Below, piece by piece: positions 52,349-60,593 of a stretch of 64,000 bases of DNA; position 1 is the stretch's first letter, and every line of letters starts with the position of its first letter. Below the pieces are notes generated by a model that saw only the letters and a list, made by a program, of their open reading frames with translations, made no database searches and had not been told where the DNA came from. Origin of the DNA: [Eubacterium] cellulosolvens LD2006 (lineage in GTDB: Bacteria; Bacillota; Clostridia; Lachnospirales; Lachnospiraceae); contig NZ_JHXY01000012.1 in NCBI RefSeq assembly GCF_000621585.1, positions 46,262 to 110,261 on the forward strand, written 5' to 3'. Made by a program: the position numbers and the translations under genes.

Positions 52349-53104
52349 TTGAATCGATTTTCAAGAACGGAATTACTGTTGGGAAAACATGCGATGGAAC
52401 GTCTTGCCGGGTGCCGCGTGGCGGTCTTCGGCGTCGGCGGTGTCGGCGGATATGTGTGTGAAGCGCTCGCGCGAAGCGGCGTCGGCACACTGGATCTGAT
52501 TGATAACGACAAGGTCTGTCCGTCCAATATCAACAGGCAGATCATTGCGACCACAAAAACTGTCGGCCGTTACAAAGTGGACGTCATGCGGGAACGCATT
52601 TTGGACATCAATCCGGATGCCGTGGTGAATACATATACATGTTTTTTTCTTCCGGAAAACGCCGCGGAGTTCCCGTTTGCGAACTACGATTATGTCGTCG
52701 ATGCGATTGATACGATCACCGCGAAAATCGAGCTCGTGATGCAGTGCCGCGACGCGGACGTTCCCATTATGAGTTCTATGGGAGCCGGCAACAAACTGGA
52801 CGCCTCCGCGTTTCGCGTAGCGGATATATACAACACGCGCATTGATCCTCTGGCCAGAGTGATGCGGAAGGAACTGAAAAAGAGAGACATCAAAAAACTG
52901 AAGGTTGTGTATTCCGAAGAGGAACCGATCCACCCGATCGCGGATCCTGCAGATTATTCCGGCGAGGACAGTTGTAATTCCACCGGTGCACAGAACCCCG
53001 GCACTGCCCGCAGATCGATTCCCGGAAGTACAGCCTTTGTTCCCTCAGTCGCAGGGCTTATTATTGCCGGAGAGGTGATCAAAGACCTGACGAACGAGTT
53101 TTGA
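52349..53104 (+). CDS. tcdA: tRNA threonylcarbamoyladenosine dehydratase (ThiF/E1-like)
   Basis: A ~251-residue E1-like enzyme that cyclises t6A37 of tRNA to ct6A using ATP. LNRFSRTELLLGKHAMERL, the Rossmann loop VAVFGVGGVGGYVCEAL, DNDKVCPSNINRQI, VVDAIDTITAKIELV, and the C-terminal PGSTAFVPSVAGLIIAGEVI are all family marks. The frame is open back to GTG 52304 and ATG 52316, but these lie within ~15 nt of the expected transcription start and lack a ribosome site. TTG 52349 has AGGG 8 bp upstream and matches the usual N-terminus. ATG 52316 remains possible. Confidence 0.9.
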   Translation: MNRFSRTELLLGKHAMERLAGCRVAVFGVGGVGGYVCEALARSGVGTLDLIDNDKVCPSNINRQIIATTKTVGRYKVDVMRERILDINPDAVVNTYTCFFLPENAAEFPFANYDYVVDAIDTITAKIELVMQCRDADVPIMSSMGAGNKLDASAFRVADIYNTRIDPLARVMRKELKKRDIKKLKVVYSEEEPIHPIADPADYSGEDSCNSTGAQNPGTARRSIPGSTAFVPSVAGLIIAGEVIKDLTNEF

Positions 53105-53303
53105 CAAAGAGCATCCGGGACGTGTATTCACGAAGGTTCAGATCTGTGAATACATCAACGGAACGTATTTCGAAAACGATGAAAACACCATCATAGTGCA
53201 TATTTCCAATCTTCGGGACAAAATCGAGGCGGACAGTAAGAATCCGAAGTATTTGATCACTGTGCGCGGACTGGGTTACAAAATGGAAAATCTTCGAGGA
53301 TAA
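53103..53303 (+). pseudogene. OmpR-type response regulator, C-terminal remnant
   Basis: The frame overlapping the tcdA stop reads HPGRVFTKVQICEYINGTYF, then NTIIVHISNLRDKIEADSKN and YLITVRGLGYKMENL before a stop. This is the winged-helix DNA-binding domain of an OmpR/PhoB regulator (recognition helix NTIIVHISNLRDKIE). The receiver domain and start are gone. Confidence 0.85.
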
Positions 53304-53590
53304 TAACGTGATCCAAAAAATCAGGAGAATAAAAAAAACACGGAAGTCTCTACATCTTTATGGTGAGAGGCTTCATTTTGCTTATTATGATAATCGGAAT
53401 ACTCGGCGTCGCTGTTTTTTTCTCCCTGCAGTTTATCCTGGAGCGTGTACGCATTCCATCAGGCACCGGTCTTGGATTGTAGATTGCGCGGTCGATCGTG
53501 CAGGCTCATGGAGGAAAAATCAGTCTTCTTCCGGTCGATGAAGTGCGAACAGGAACTTGTTTCCGGATTGTTCTTCCACTTACTCTATAA
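53304..53590 (+). pseudogene. Sensor histidine kinase remnant with internal deletion
   Basis: Right after the regulator remnant, one frame runs from an N-terminal membrane helix (GFILLIMIIGILGVAVFFSLQFILERVR) straight into the ATP-lid box PSGTGLGL, then a TAG stop, then IARSIVQAHGGKISLLPVDE and TCFRIVLPLTL to the natural end. The sensor, dimerisation, N and G1 boxes are deleted. The order regulator-kinase, and both being decayed, points to one ancestral two-component operon. The 53591-53729 gap has no clear feature beyond a TATAAT-like box near 53585. Confidence 0.85.
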
Positions 53591-53729
53591 TACTGTTGTT
53601 ACTATTCGAACGTGCTTTTTGTGCGTGTTCGGCTTCGAAAGCAAGTCATTTTGAAGAGGATTATCAGTCCCCGGATGGGATGTTTAGGTTTGAAAAGAAA
53701 TGTGTTGAAACGGAGGGAAAAGAAGATTC

Positions 53730-55091
53730 ATGGGAATCATAGAACTGATCCTGCTGGCGGTGGGGCTGTCGATGGATGCGTTTGCGGTATCGATCTGCAA
53801 AGGACTCGAGACAAGGAAGATCAGCCTGAAAGAAAGCCTGCTCTGCGGAGTATGGTTTGGCGGCTTTCAGGGACTGATGTCTTTGATCGGCTATCTGCTC
53901 GGGAGCAATTTTGAGAAGATCATCAATAAGATCGCGCCTTGGCTGGCCTTTATACTGCTGGCGATCATAGGCACGAATATGCTGCGGGAAGCTTTTTCCG
54001 GAGAAGAGGAAGAGACCAAACCCGGATTTGATATAAAGACCATGTTTATGATGGCGGTTGCCACCTCTATTGATGCTCTTGCCGTAGGGATCACATTTGT
54101 TGCCGTACCGGTTAAGATCCTGGATACTGCGGTATTGATCAATACGATATTCGGTTGTGCGCTGATCTGTCTTGTTACATTTGTATTTTCGGCAATCGGT
54201 GTGCGTATCGGTAATGTTTTCGGAGCCAGATACAAATCCGGCGCCGATGCAGCCGGAGGCTTTGTCCTGCTTTTTATCGGACTAAAGATACTGCTGGAGC
54301 ATTTCGGCGTGACTGAGTTTATGAATGACGGCGATGTATTGTTCGGACTGCTCATACCGTTTATCGGAACGATCCTCGGAGCTGCGTTTGTATTTGTGAT
54401 CGGCAATGAGATGAAGGATGGTATCAAGCTTCTTCTTTCCGGGATGGCTGGCGGTATCATGGTAGCCTGCTCCATGTGGGCGTTGCTATATCCGGTTGTA
54501 AGCAAAGGGCGGATCATGATAGCGGCAGCAGGGTTTCTTGTCGGCGTGGGATTTCAGTATCTGTTGGATAAGGCAATTCCACATACCCATGTCTTTGTTG
54601 AGGCGGAGGAGGGACCGACGAGTAAACTCGGGTTTTCCGGAAAAGTGGTGCTCGCGGAGATAATTCATCATGTACCGGAAGGAGTAGCGGTCGGTGCTGT
54701 TTATGCTGGATTTCTCAATAATAGCGGAGATGTGACGCTCACGGTGGCACTGGCGCTTACGATTGGGATTGCTCTTCAGAACATTCCCGAGGCGGCTTTC
54801 GTATCGTCGCCGATCCGTAAGCGGGGGGAAGAAAAGGGAAAATCCTTCCTGTTGGGCGTGATCTCCGGCGTGGTGGAACCGATCCTTGGCATTGCAATCA
54901 TAATCGTTGTAAATGCTTTTCCGACAATCCTGCAGCATGTAATGGCGTTTGCCGGTGGAGCGATGACATTTCTGGTGATCGAAGATACCATTCCGGGTAT
55001 GATCACGAAACGGCATTCGGATAAGGGAACCCTTTCGTTTATGATCTTCTTTACGATTATGATGGTGATCACCTTTGTTTCAAGAGGATGA
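53730..55091 (+). CDS. MntP manganese exporter fused to ZIP-family transporter
   Basis: A 453-residue membrane protein joining two transporters. Residues 1-~192 are a complete MntP (DUF204) protein with both Asp motifs: GLSMDAFAVS (Asp16) and ATSIDALAVG (Asp115), and LLFIGLKILLEHFGV at its normal end. After a ~9-residue linker (TEFMNDGD), residues ~203-453 form a full ZIP/GufA-type protein: GLLIPFIGTILGAAFVF, EIIHHVPEGVAVG (metal-site HHxxEG, 313-318), LQNIPEAAFVS (350-355) and GGAMTFLVIEDTIPG. MntP expels Mn2+, while ZIPs usually import divalent metals. GAGGG lies upstream. No yybP-ykoY riboswitch is seen in the leader. Confidence 0.9.
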   Translation: MGIIELILLAVGLSMDAFAVSICKGLETRKISLKESLLCGVWFGGFQGLMSLIGYLLGSNFEKIINKIAPWLAFILLAIIGTNMLREAFSGEEEETKPGFDIKTMFMMAVATSIDALAVGITFVAVPVKILDTAVLINTIFGCALICLVTFVFSAIGVRIGNVFGARYKSGADAAGGFVLLFIGLKILLEHFGVTEFMNDGDVLFGLLIPFIGTILGAAFVFVIGNEMKDGIKLLLSGMAGGIMVACSMWALLYPVVSKGRIMIAAAGFLVGVGFQYLLDKAIPHTHVFVEAEEGPTSKLGFSGKVVLAEIIHHVPEGVAVGAVYAGFLNNSGDVTLTVALALTIGIALQNIPEAAFVSSPIRKRGEEKGKSFLLGVISGVVEPILGIAIIIVVNAFPTILQHVMAFAGGAMTFLVIEDTIPGMITKRHSDKGTLSFMIFFTIMMVITFVSRG

Positions 55092-55274
55092 TCCGAAAGC
55101 CATATGCTTTCCGGACATCCTTGATCTTAAGAAGCCTCTGAAACCATTGAGGCGAAGGGGACCACAGATGAAGATCAAGCAAAGCAGATGTAAAGTCAAA
55201 AGAATTGTAGGTAAGGTATGGATGGGGCAGGATATTTAAGAGGGCTGGCATAGCAAAACTCGGGTGTGATGACT

Positions 55275-55315
55275 AAGGCGACAATCGATCAGTGATGATG
55301 GACTGCCGCCTTTTT
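55275..55315 (+). terminator. Possible intrinsic terminator after the MntP-ZIP gene
   Basis: AAGGCG pairs with CGCCTT across ~27 nt and is followed by TTTTT. The stem is short, so strength is uncertain. The 55092-55274 stretch before it has no recognisable gene. Confidence 0.5.
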
Positions 55316-55340
55316 AATGAATTTGTTTTCTGTACCAAAG

Positions 55341-55760
55341 TTATGCTCGGATTTTTGCTAAAAGCGCTTCCTGAAGGGTCTGTGAGAAATTGATCTTTTT
55401 TTCCTGAGCGGCAACATTCAGCCAGGCAGGAATGGTGAGAGTCTTCCGAACAGATTTTTCGAAATGCTCTTTGGCATATTCTGAGACATCCACGGATACC
55501 ATATTTACGAATGCTCCATTTGTGTCGGCATCCAGCTCCTTTGCGACCGCATCCAGAGATACATCACCTATAGAGGATGCGAGCGGTGCCTGATCACCGT
55601 CATTCTTTAAGGAATAAAGATATCCGGCCAGGCAGTCTACAGCCATATTCATTGCTTCGGTTTCAGTTCTGCCGTTGGTGGCAAGCCAGTTAAGATCCGG
55701 AAATACTACGGAGTATCCGGTTTCATCTTTGAAAAAACATGCAGGATATATGGATAACAT
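55341..55760 (-). CDS. hicB: HicB-family antitoxin
   Basis: A 139-residue antitoxin. The N-terminal half is the HicB RNase-H-like fold (YPACFFKDETGYSVVFPDLNWLATNGRTETEAMNMAVDCLAGYL). The C-terminal ~50 residues are a ribbon-helix-helix-like DNA-binding tail (RKTLTIPAWLNVAAQEKKINFSQTLQEALLAKI). AGGAGG 6 bp before the ATG at 55760 fixes the start; the frame is open 12 codons further. It lies 25 bp downstream of hicA in the same transcript and should neutralise HicA and repress the promoter. Confidence 0.92.
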   Translation of the reverse strand: MLSIYPACFFKDETGYSVVFPDLNWLATNGRTETEAMNMAVDCLAGYLYSLKNDGDQAPLASSIGDVSLDAVAKELDADTNGAFVNMVSVDVSEYAKEHFEKSVRKTLTIPAWLNVAAQEKKINFSQTLQEALLAKIRA

Positions 55761-55785
55761 GGAGAACCTCCTCTCTGCAGCAGGA

Positions 55786-55977
55786 CTATTTATCAAGTCC
55801 AGCTTGCTTTCTAATAGATTTTTCTACGATCTTACTCAATTCCTTGCTGTGAAAAGGGATTGTAACTTTTCCCGGCTTGGTCGGATGGACATAATGCCTG
55901 TGAGAACCTTCCTGGCTCTTAAATATCCATCCGTCATCGAGTATCTCTTTTTCCATTTCTCTCGGTCGTTTAGGCAT
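55786..55977 (-). CDS. hicA: HicA-family mRNA interferase toxin
   Basis: A 63-residue toxin with the dsRBD-like HicA fold: PREMEKEILDDGWIFKSQEGSHRHYVHPTKPGKVTIPFHSKELSKIVEKSI. The catalytic His is in GSHRHY. GGGAG 6 bp before the ATG at 55977 rules out the longer open frame. It would cleave mRNA at the ribosome or free when not bound by HicB. hicA precedes hicB, the classic order. Confidence 0.93.
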   Translation of the reverse strand: MPKRPREMEKEILDDGWIFKSQEGSHRHYVHPTKPGKVTIPFHSKELSKIVEKSIRKQAGLDK

Positions 55978-55998
55978 AGTATTCTCCCTTTCATTCAT

Positions 55999-56027
55999 AT
56001 TATACGATGCTATGCGCATTATGTCAA
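55999..56027 (-). promoter_or_regulatory. hicAB promoter (perfect consensus)
   Basis: Read on the - strand: TTGACA, exactly 17 bp, TATAAT, both hexamers perfect. Transcription would start ~12-15 nt before the hicA ribosome site. Such a strong promoter implies tight repression by the antitoxin. Confidence 0.95.
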
Positions 56028-56050
56028 TGCGCATTGTATCGATGCGTATT
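56011..56050. promoter_or_regulatory. Palindromic operators over the hicAB promoter
   Basis: The palindrome ATGCGCAT occurs twice (56012-56019 and 56027-56034), 15 bp apart, with a diverged third copy, ATGCGTAT, at 56042. They cover the spacer and the -35 region. This is the expected layout for HicB binding through its ribbon-helix-helix tail. Confidence 0.75.
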
Positions 56051-56170
56051 TTCTGCTGAAAACTTTTTAAAAACAACTCAGAAAAATCAGCCGCCAAATC
56101 TCCTATGAGCAGTAGAAGAGGAAAATTCAAATAATGCTCGTTGTATTAAACAGGAAGGGCAGGATGACAG

Positions 56171-56773
56171 ATGGAATTCAATAATAAACTGTATGAATTA
56201 CGAAAGCAAAAAGGATTCTCTCAGGAAGAGCTAGCTAACCGCTTAAATGTTTCAATGCAAACAATTTCGAAATGGGAAGTTGGGGAATCCTCACCAGATA
56301 TGGAGAAACTTGTTGCTATAAGTGATTTGTTTGAGGTTTCTTTAGATGAACTGGTAAAGGGCGAAGAATCGAAGATGGCAGAACCGTCTGTACGTATTGT
56401 TAAATCAGAGTTATATAGTGATGTAAAAGAGCATGTTTTGACGGAAGATAATAAGAAAAGGGTAAGAAAAGGTCTTAAGACAGCCGGAATCATCGCCGGA
56501 GGTATCAGGGATTATCAGGAAAAAGATCTTGGCTGGGTTGAGAATGCTGTTTGCATGAGAGATGCCGGAGTTCCGGTGGAAATGCTGATTGAGTATGTAA
56601 AGCTTTTTCAGGAAGGCAATGATACGCTTGAAGCCAGGGCAAATCTTTTGAAGGAGGCAAGAGAGCAGATCCTTGAGGCTCGGAAGAAATATGATACAGC
56701 TTTGGATAAGCTGGATTACAAAATTGGTCGTTATGAGTTTGCACTAAAGACAGGAGAACTTACATGGGAGTAA
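56171..56773 (+). CDS. XRE-family transcriptional regulator
   Basis: A 200-residue regulator: HTH_3 domain in the first ~60 residues (LRKQKGFSQEELANRLNVSMQTISKWEVGESSPDMEKLVAISDLFEVSLDELV), followed by a ~130-residue helical part (EARANLLKEAREQILEARKKYDTALDKLDYKIGRYEF) that may bind a ligand or partner. The AT-rich codon use begins here and differs from the core genes to the left. It is 29 bp upstream of the flavoprotein operon and may regulate it. Confidence 0.88.
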   Translation: MEFNNKLYELRKQKGFSQEELANRLNVSMQTISKWEVGESSPDMEKLVAISDLFEVSLDELVKGEESKMAEPSVRIVKSELYSDVKEHVLTEDNKKRVRKGLKTAGIIAGGIRDYQEKDLGWVENAVCMRDAGVPVEMLIEYVKLFQEGNDTLEARANLLKEAREQILEARKKYDTALDKLDYKIGRYEFALKTGELTWE

Positions 56774-56801
56774 GATTATTGTGTAAAAGGAGATTTATTT
56801 T

Positions 56802-57422
56802 ATGGCAAAAGTATTGATTATCAATGGAAGTCCACGTGTGGGCGGAAACACAAGCATTGCTTTGAATGAAATGGTAAAAGTATTTGAGGCAGAAGGTGTT
56901 GAAGCAGAGGTTGTTCAGATTGGAAACAAGGATATCCGAGGCTGTATTGCCTGTGCTTCATGTAAAAAGAATGGCAAGTGCGTATTTGATGATGTTGTAA
57001 ACGAATTGGCTCCTAAGTTTGAAGAGGCGGATGGACTTGTAGTGGCTTCACCTGTTTATTTTGCATCTGCAAATGCAACGCTTATTGCTTGTCTCGATAG
57101 ACTGTTCTATAGTACCGGTTTTGATAAGACAATGAAGGTTGGTGCAAGTGTCGTTGTAGCAAGGCGCGGAGGTTTATCTGCAACCTTTGACGAACTGAAC
57201 AAATATTTCACAATCAGTGGAATGCCTGTTGCATCCAGCCAGTACTGGAACAGTGTTCATGGCAGAGAAAAGGGTCAGGCTGAGCAGGATATTGAAGGCC
57301 TTCAGACAATGCGTACTCTTGCAAGGAATATGACTTTCCTTATGAAGAGCATCGCTCTTGGAAAAGAAAAATATGGCTTGCCTGAAAAAGAAGAGTGGCA
57401 GCCGACACATTTTATAAGATAA
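56802..57422 (+). CDS. NAD(P)H-dependent FMN reductase / iron-sulfur flavoprotein-like
   Basis: A 206-residue flavodoxin-fold protein: FMN phosphate loop NGSPRVGGNTSIALNEM, CIACASCKKNGKCVFDDV (four cysteines, CxxCxxC spacing as in iron-sulfur flavoproteins of this group), and VASPVYFASANATLIACLDRLF. It probably reduces quinones, azo or nitro compounds using NAD(P)H. AAAGGAG lies upstream. First of three redox genes with 14-20 bp gaps. Confidence 0.88.
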   Translation: MAKVLIINGSPRVGGNTSIALNEMVKVFEAEGVEAEVVQIGNKDIRGCIACASCKKNGKCVFDDVVNELAPKFEEADGLVVASPVYFASANATLIACLDRLFYSTGFDKTMKVGASVVVARRGGLSATFDELNKYFTISGMPVASSQYWNSVHGREKGQAEQDIEGLQTMRTLARNMTFLMKSIALGKEKYGLPEKEEWQPTHFIR

Positions 57423-57442
57423 GAACAGGAGGGAATTAAAAC

Positions 57443-58606
57443 ATGCAAAATTTTGATTATCAGACACCTACGAGACTGATTTTTGGAAAAGGCGTAGTGG
57501 AGAAGCTGCCGAAGGTTATGGAACAGTTTGGCAAGAAGATTCTTCTTACCTATGGTGGTGGAAGTATCAAGAAGATTGGTCTTTATGACAAGGTAAAAGA
57601 GCTTCTAAAGGATTTTGAAATCTATGAGCTTTCAGGTATTCAGCCTAATCCCAAGTATGATCCTAGTGTCCTTGACGGAGTAAAAATCTGTAAGGAAAAC
57701 AACATTGATGTTATCCTTGCAGTAGGTGGTGGAAGTGTTCTTGACTGTTCCAAAGCTATTGCCACAGGTGCAAAGTATGACGGTGATCCATGGGATCTTA
57801 TTTCATACAAAGCATTTGCAACTGATTCTATTCCAATTGTCGATATCATCACTCTTGCTGCAACAGGAAGTGAGTATGATTCCGGCGGAGTTATCTCAAG
57901 AACAGAGACTAATGACAAAATTGGATACATAGATCCTCACAACTTCCCATTGGTTTCTTTCCTTGATCCCACTTATACATTTACTGTATCAAAAAAACAG
58001 ACAGCAGCTGGATGCGCTGATGCTATGAACCATATCATGGAACAGTATTTCTGCGAAGATTCAACATTTCTTAATGACGGTTTCATGGAGGCCGGATTAA
58101 AGAGTCTTATGGTAAATGCTAAGAAGTGTTTAGAAAATCCAGAGGATTATACTGCAAGAGCCGAGATGATGCTGACCTGCACATACGGATGTAACGGAAT
58201 CTATTCCTTAGGTAACAGCCAGACAGGATGGCCGCTTCATGGAATGGAGCATGCTCTTTCTGCATATTATGACATCACACATGGAGAGGGACTTGCAATC
58301 ATTACTCCAAGATGGATGGAGCATGTGTTAAGTGAAAAGACAGTAGACCGCTTTGTAAAATATGGCGTAAATGTATTTGGAATTGATTCTTCGCTCGACA
58401 AATTTGAAATAGCAAAGAAGGCTATTCAGGCAACCTATGACTTCTTTGTATCAATCGGTATTCCTATGAATCTTAAGGCTGTAGGAATTGATGAGAGCAG
58501 AATTGATGAGATGGCTCATCATGTGGCTGTAAACGAAGGTCTTGATAAAGCCTGGGCACCATTAACAGAAAAGGATATCGCTGATATCTTCAGAGCATCT
58601 TTATAA
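57443..58606 (+). CDS. Iron-containing alcohol dehydrogenase (butanol dehydrogenase-like)
   Basis: A 387-residue group III alcohol dehydrogenase of the BdhA/YugJ/YqhD type. NAD(P) loop GGGSIKKIGLYDKV and AVGGGSVLDCSKAIA; metal ligands in GCADAMNHIMEQYF (Asp, His) and the region GWPLHGMEHALSAYYDITHGEGLAII (His, His). It reduces aldehydes to alcohols, probably with NADPH. GGAGGG lies 10 bp before the ATG. The adjacent flavin enzymes suggest a shared aldehyde or xenobiotic detoxification role. Confidence 0.92.
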   Translation: MQNFDYQTPTRLIFGKGVVEKLPKVMEQFGKKILLTYGGGSIKKIGLYDKVKELLKDFEIYELSGIQPNPKYDPSVLDGVKICKENNIDVILAVGGGSVLDCSKAIATGAKYDGDPWDLISYKAFATDSIPIVDIITLAATGSEYDSGGVISRTETNDKIGYIDPHNFPLVSFLDPTYTFTVSKKQTAAGCADAMNHIMEQYFCEDSTFLNDGFMEAGLKSLMVNAKKCLENPEDYTARAEMMLTCTYGCNGIYSLGNSQTGWPLHGMEHALSAYYDITHGEGLAIITPRWMEHVLSEKTVDRFVKYGVNVFGIDSSLDKFEIAKKAIQATYDFFVSIGIPMNLKAVGIDESRIDEMAHHVAVNEGLDKAWAPLTEKDIADIFRASL

Positions 58607-58620
58607 GGGAGGAAATCTAA

Positions 58621-59187
58621 ATGAGCAGAGTTAATTTTGGCGCAAAGCCGCTTATGTACCCACAGCCGGTTCTTATTATCGGAACCTATGATGAGAACGG
58701 TGTTCCCAATGCAATGAATGCTGCCTGGGGAATCACAACAGATTTCAGGGAGATTACCATCAGTCTTTCAGATCATAAGACAACTGATAATCTGAAGGTT
58801 AAGAAAGCTTTTACAGTAAGTATGGCAACAGAAGATCAGGTAGTGCCTTGCGACTACGTTGGCGTTGAGTCTGGAAGAAAAGTTCCTGATAAGTTTGCTA
58901 AAGCCGGTTTCCACGCCACAAAGAGTGAATTCGTAGATGCTCCTCTGATTGATGAGCTTCCTCTGGCTTTGGAATGCAAGGTTAAGAGTTTCGAGAACGG
59001 GCTTCTTGTTGGAGAGATTGTAAATGTCTCTGCCGATGAAAGCGTTGTAACAGACGGAGCTGTGGATATTACAAAGGTGAAGCCTATCAGTTTTGATCCT
59101 TTTGGAAATGCTTACTTTGGTGTAGGCGCAAAAGTAGGCAATGCTTTTAAGGATGGTATGACACTTAAAATGGAATGGAAGGAATGA
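58621..59187 (+). CDS. Flavin reductase-like domain protein
   Basis: A 188-residue FMN-binding split-barrel protein of the flavin-reductase-like family: MYPQPVLIIGTYDENGVPNAMNAAWGITTDFREITISLSDHKTTDNLKVKKAFTVSMAT is the typical N-terminal half, followed by CDYVGVESGRKVPDKFAKAGFH. It binds FMN and passes electrons or acts as a flavin carrier. GGAGG is 8 bp before the ATG. Last intact gene of the redox operon. Confidence 0.9.
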   Translation: MSRVNFGAKPLMYPQPVLIIGTYDENGVPNAMNAAWGITTDFREITISLSDHKTTDNLKVKKAFTVSMATEDQVVPCDYVGVESGRKVPDKFAKAGFHATKSEFVDAPLIDELPLALECKVKSFENGLLVGEIVNVSADESVVTDGAVDITKVKPISFDPFGNAYFGVGAKVGNAFKDGMTLKMEWKE

Positions 59188-59531
59188 TGGAAGAAGGGAT
59201 AGTCGTAAAGGATGATGCGAAGTTACTTGCGGTAGAGCTCACCGCACCGGCTGTTCTGCAGATTGCAAGATCGATCATGTAAGAAATCACAACGTCACGG
59301 GGCGCGGAAGGCATTCCCTGTTTCTACTGTCGTGGAGCTTGGAATGAAGATGAGATGACTTTCAAGGACCGGACGCTTTGCAGAATGTTACAGAAGGCGG
59401 TGGCTAAACAGAATCCGGAGGAATATGAACCCTGGGAGAAAGCTTTAATGTGTGCGGTAGGGCAGAAATGTGATTGGACGGACAGGGGATATCTAGCCCC
59501 TATACTGGATTATATTGGTATATCGCGCTAA
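59184..59531 (+). pseudogene. Decayed redox-type gene with in-frame stop
   Basis: A frame beginning at an ATG overlapping the flavin-reductase stop is broken by TAA at 59280 and continues (GIPCFYCRGAWNEDEMTF, CRMLQKAVAKQNPEEYEPWE, CAVGQKCDWTDRGYLAPILDYI) to a stop at 59529. The second part resembles the C-terminus of Lachnospiraceae flavodoxin-family proteins, but I am not sure. A single stop change may have killed it, or two fragments are joined. Confidence 0.5.
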
Positions 59532-59560
59532 GGAGCAAATCAAAAGTTGGAGAGGGTCGT

Positions 59561-59911
59561 ATGGTTTTTAATGGAATCAGTAAGGTGTTTTCAACAAAAG
59601 ACGATCGGCAATATGAAACGATCGGTGCTTTTTGGGATGAATTTTCCAAAAAATATGGAAGAGAAAAGCTTAGGGGTTTAGGCTATAACTGGACAACTGA
59701 TACGATTGAATATGTCATCGGGCTTAAATCCGGCGACATAGATAATGCAAACAGTTCTGTGATTTTGCCGAATTCAGGATGGATTGCCGTGAAAGGAAAA
59801 ACAGCAGAATTAGATATGATCTATCAGGAAATCTACGCCGATGGGGTTCTTACATATGAGATTGAAACTTTTACCGATGAAGGCGAATGCGAGATTTTAT
59901 ATTATAGATAG
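59561..59911 (+). CDS. GyrI-like effector-binding domain protein
   Basis: A 116-residue stand-alone GyrI/AraC effector-binding domain: MVFNGISKVFSTKDDRQYETIGAFWDEFSKKYG, YVIGLKSGDI, and the C-terminal GWIAVKGKTAELDMIYQEIYADGVLTYEIETFTDEGECEILYY. Such domains bind drugs or other small molecules. GGAGAGGG 4 bp before the ATG at 59561 sets the start; a longer open frame reaches into the pseudogene. A related domain sits at the end of the broken AraC gene at 60594. Confidence 0.8.
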   Translation: MVFNGISKVFSTKDDRQYETIGAFWDEFSKKYGREKLRGLGYNWTTDTIEYVIGLKSGDIDNANSSVILPNSGWIAVKGKTAELDMIYQEIYADGVLTYEIETFTDEGECEILYYR

Positions 59912-59950
59912 TTTCTGTAGTTTTGACGAAGGTGCCGGAGGTAAAGTTTC

Positions 59951-60442
59951 ATGTGTGAAGAGCGTAAGTGGAAAAAGGATATACATATTCAACTTGCAAA
60001 TATGAAATATACTGATAGCTGCATAGAAATTCTGCAAAATTCTGATTTGGGAAGAGCGTATTTCAGCGATTATGAAAAGGCAGCCAATATGCTAACATAT
60101 GCAGTGGGACAAGAAAACATATATGTTGCATTGGATGAAAATGAGAAATGCCTGGGGTTTATTTACTACATGACAAATGGTGTTTTTGGAAACTACCCCT
60201 ATCTTCATATTGTTGCAGTAAAGGAAGAATACAGGAATTATGGTATCGGTAAGCAGCTGATAAAGTTTTTTGAGGATAATGCTTCCGATTCTTCTTCAGC
60301 AGAATATTTCTTAACTGTAGATGATTTTAACTCGGGAGCGAAGAAATTATATGAAAATCTGGGGTATAAGTGTGTCGGAGAACTACCTGATTTTTATAAA
60401 AAGGGGATTAACTGCTATCTGATGATGAAAAGAAGAGGGTAA
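59951..60442 (+). CDS. GNAT-family N-acetyltransferase
   Basis: A 163-residue acetyltransferase with the acetyl-CoA stretch HIVAVKEEYRNYGIGKQLIKFFEDNA (R/Q-x-x-G-x-G/A in YRNYGIGK) and a C-terminal DDFNSGAKKLYENLGYKCVGELPDFYKKGINCYLMMK, typical of RimI-like enzymes. Substrate unknown. Its codon use is AT-rich, like the rest of this accessory region. Confidence 0.88.
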   Translation: MCEERKWKKDIHIQLANMKYTDSCIEILQNSDLGRAYFSDYEKAANMLTYAVGQENIYVALDENEKCLGFIYYMTNGVFGNYPYLHIVAVKEEYRNYGIGKQLIKFFEDNASDSSSAEYFLTVDDFNSGAKKLYENLGYKCVGELPDFYKKGINCYLMMKRRG

Positions 60443-60446
60443 AGAT

Positions 60447-60545
60447 ATGAACTATAGAGTTATTGATAAAGAAACCTATTACAGGAAGGGACGAATGATT
60501 GTTATCTGGACAAATAAAGACAAGAAAAGTCGGGAAGGCAAGTAA
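60447..60545 (+). pseudogene. Short ORF, possible CatA-type acetyltransferase start
   Basis: A 32-residue ORF whose first 15 residues (MNYRVIDKETYYRKG) look like the N-terminus of CatA-like acetyltransferases; the rest (RMIVIWTNKDKK...) does not. It begins 4 bp after the GNAT stop. The most likely reading is a start fragment left by a deletion. Low certainty. Confidence 0.3.
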
Positions 60546-60593
60546 TCTATGAGATAAGATAGCCACATAGCAAGTGAAGGGAGGTAGGTTGCC

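Noticed and set aside
53591..53729. Manganese riboswitch (yybP-ykoY) before the MntP-ZIP gene
   Set aside because: The conserved loop sequences of that riboswitch are not present.
55069..55251. 60-codon - strand ORF between the MntP-ZIP and hicB genes
   Set aside because: No ribosome site and no recognisable domain; it overlaps the end of the transporter gene.
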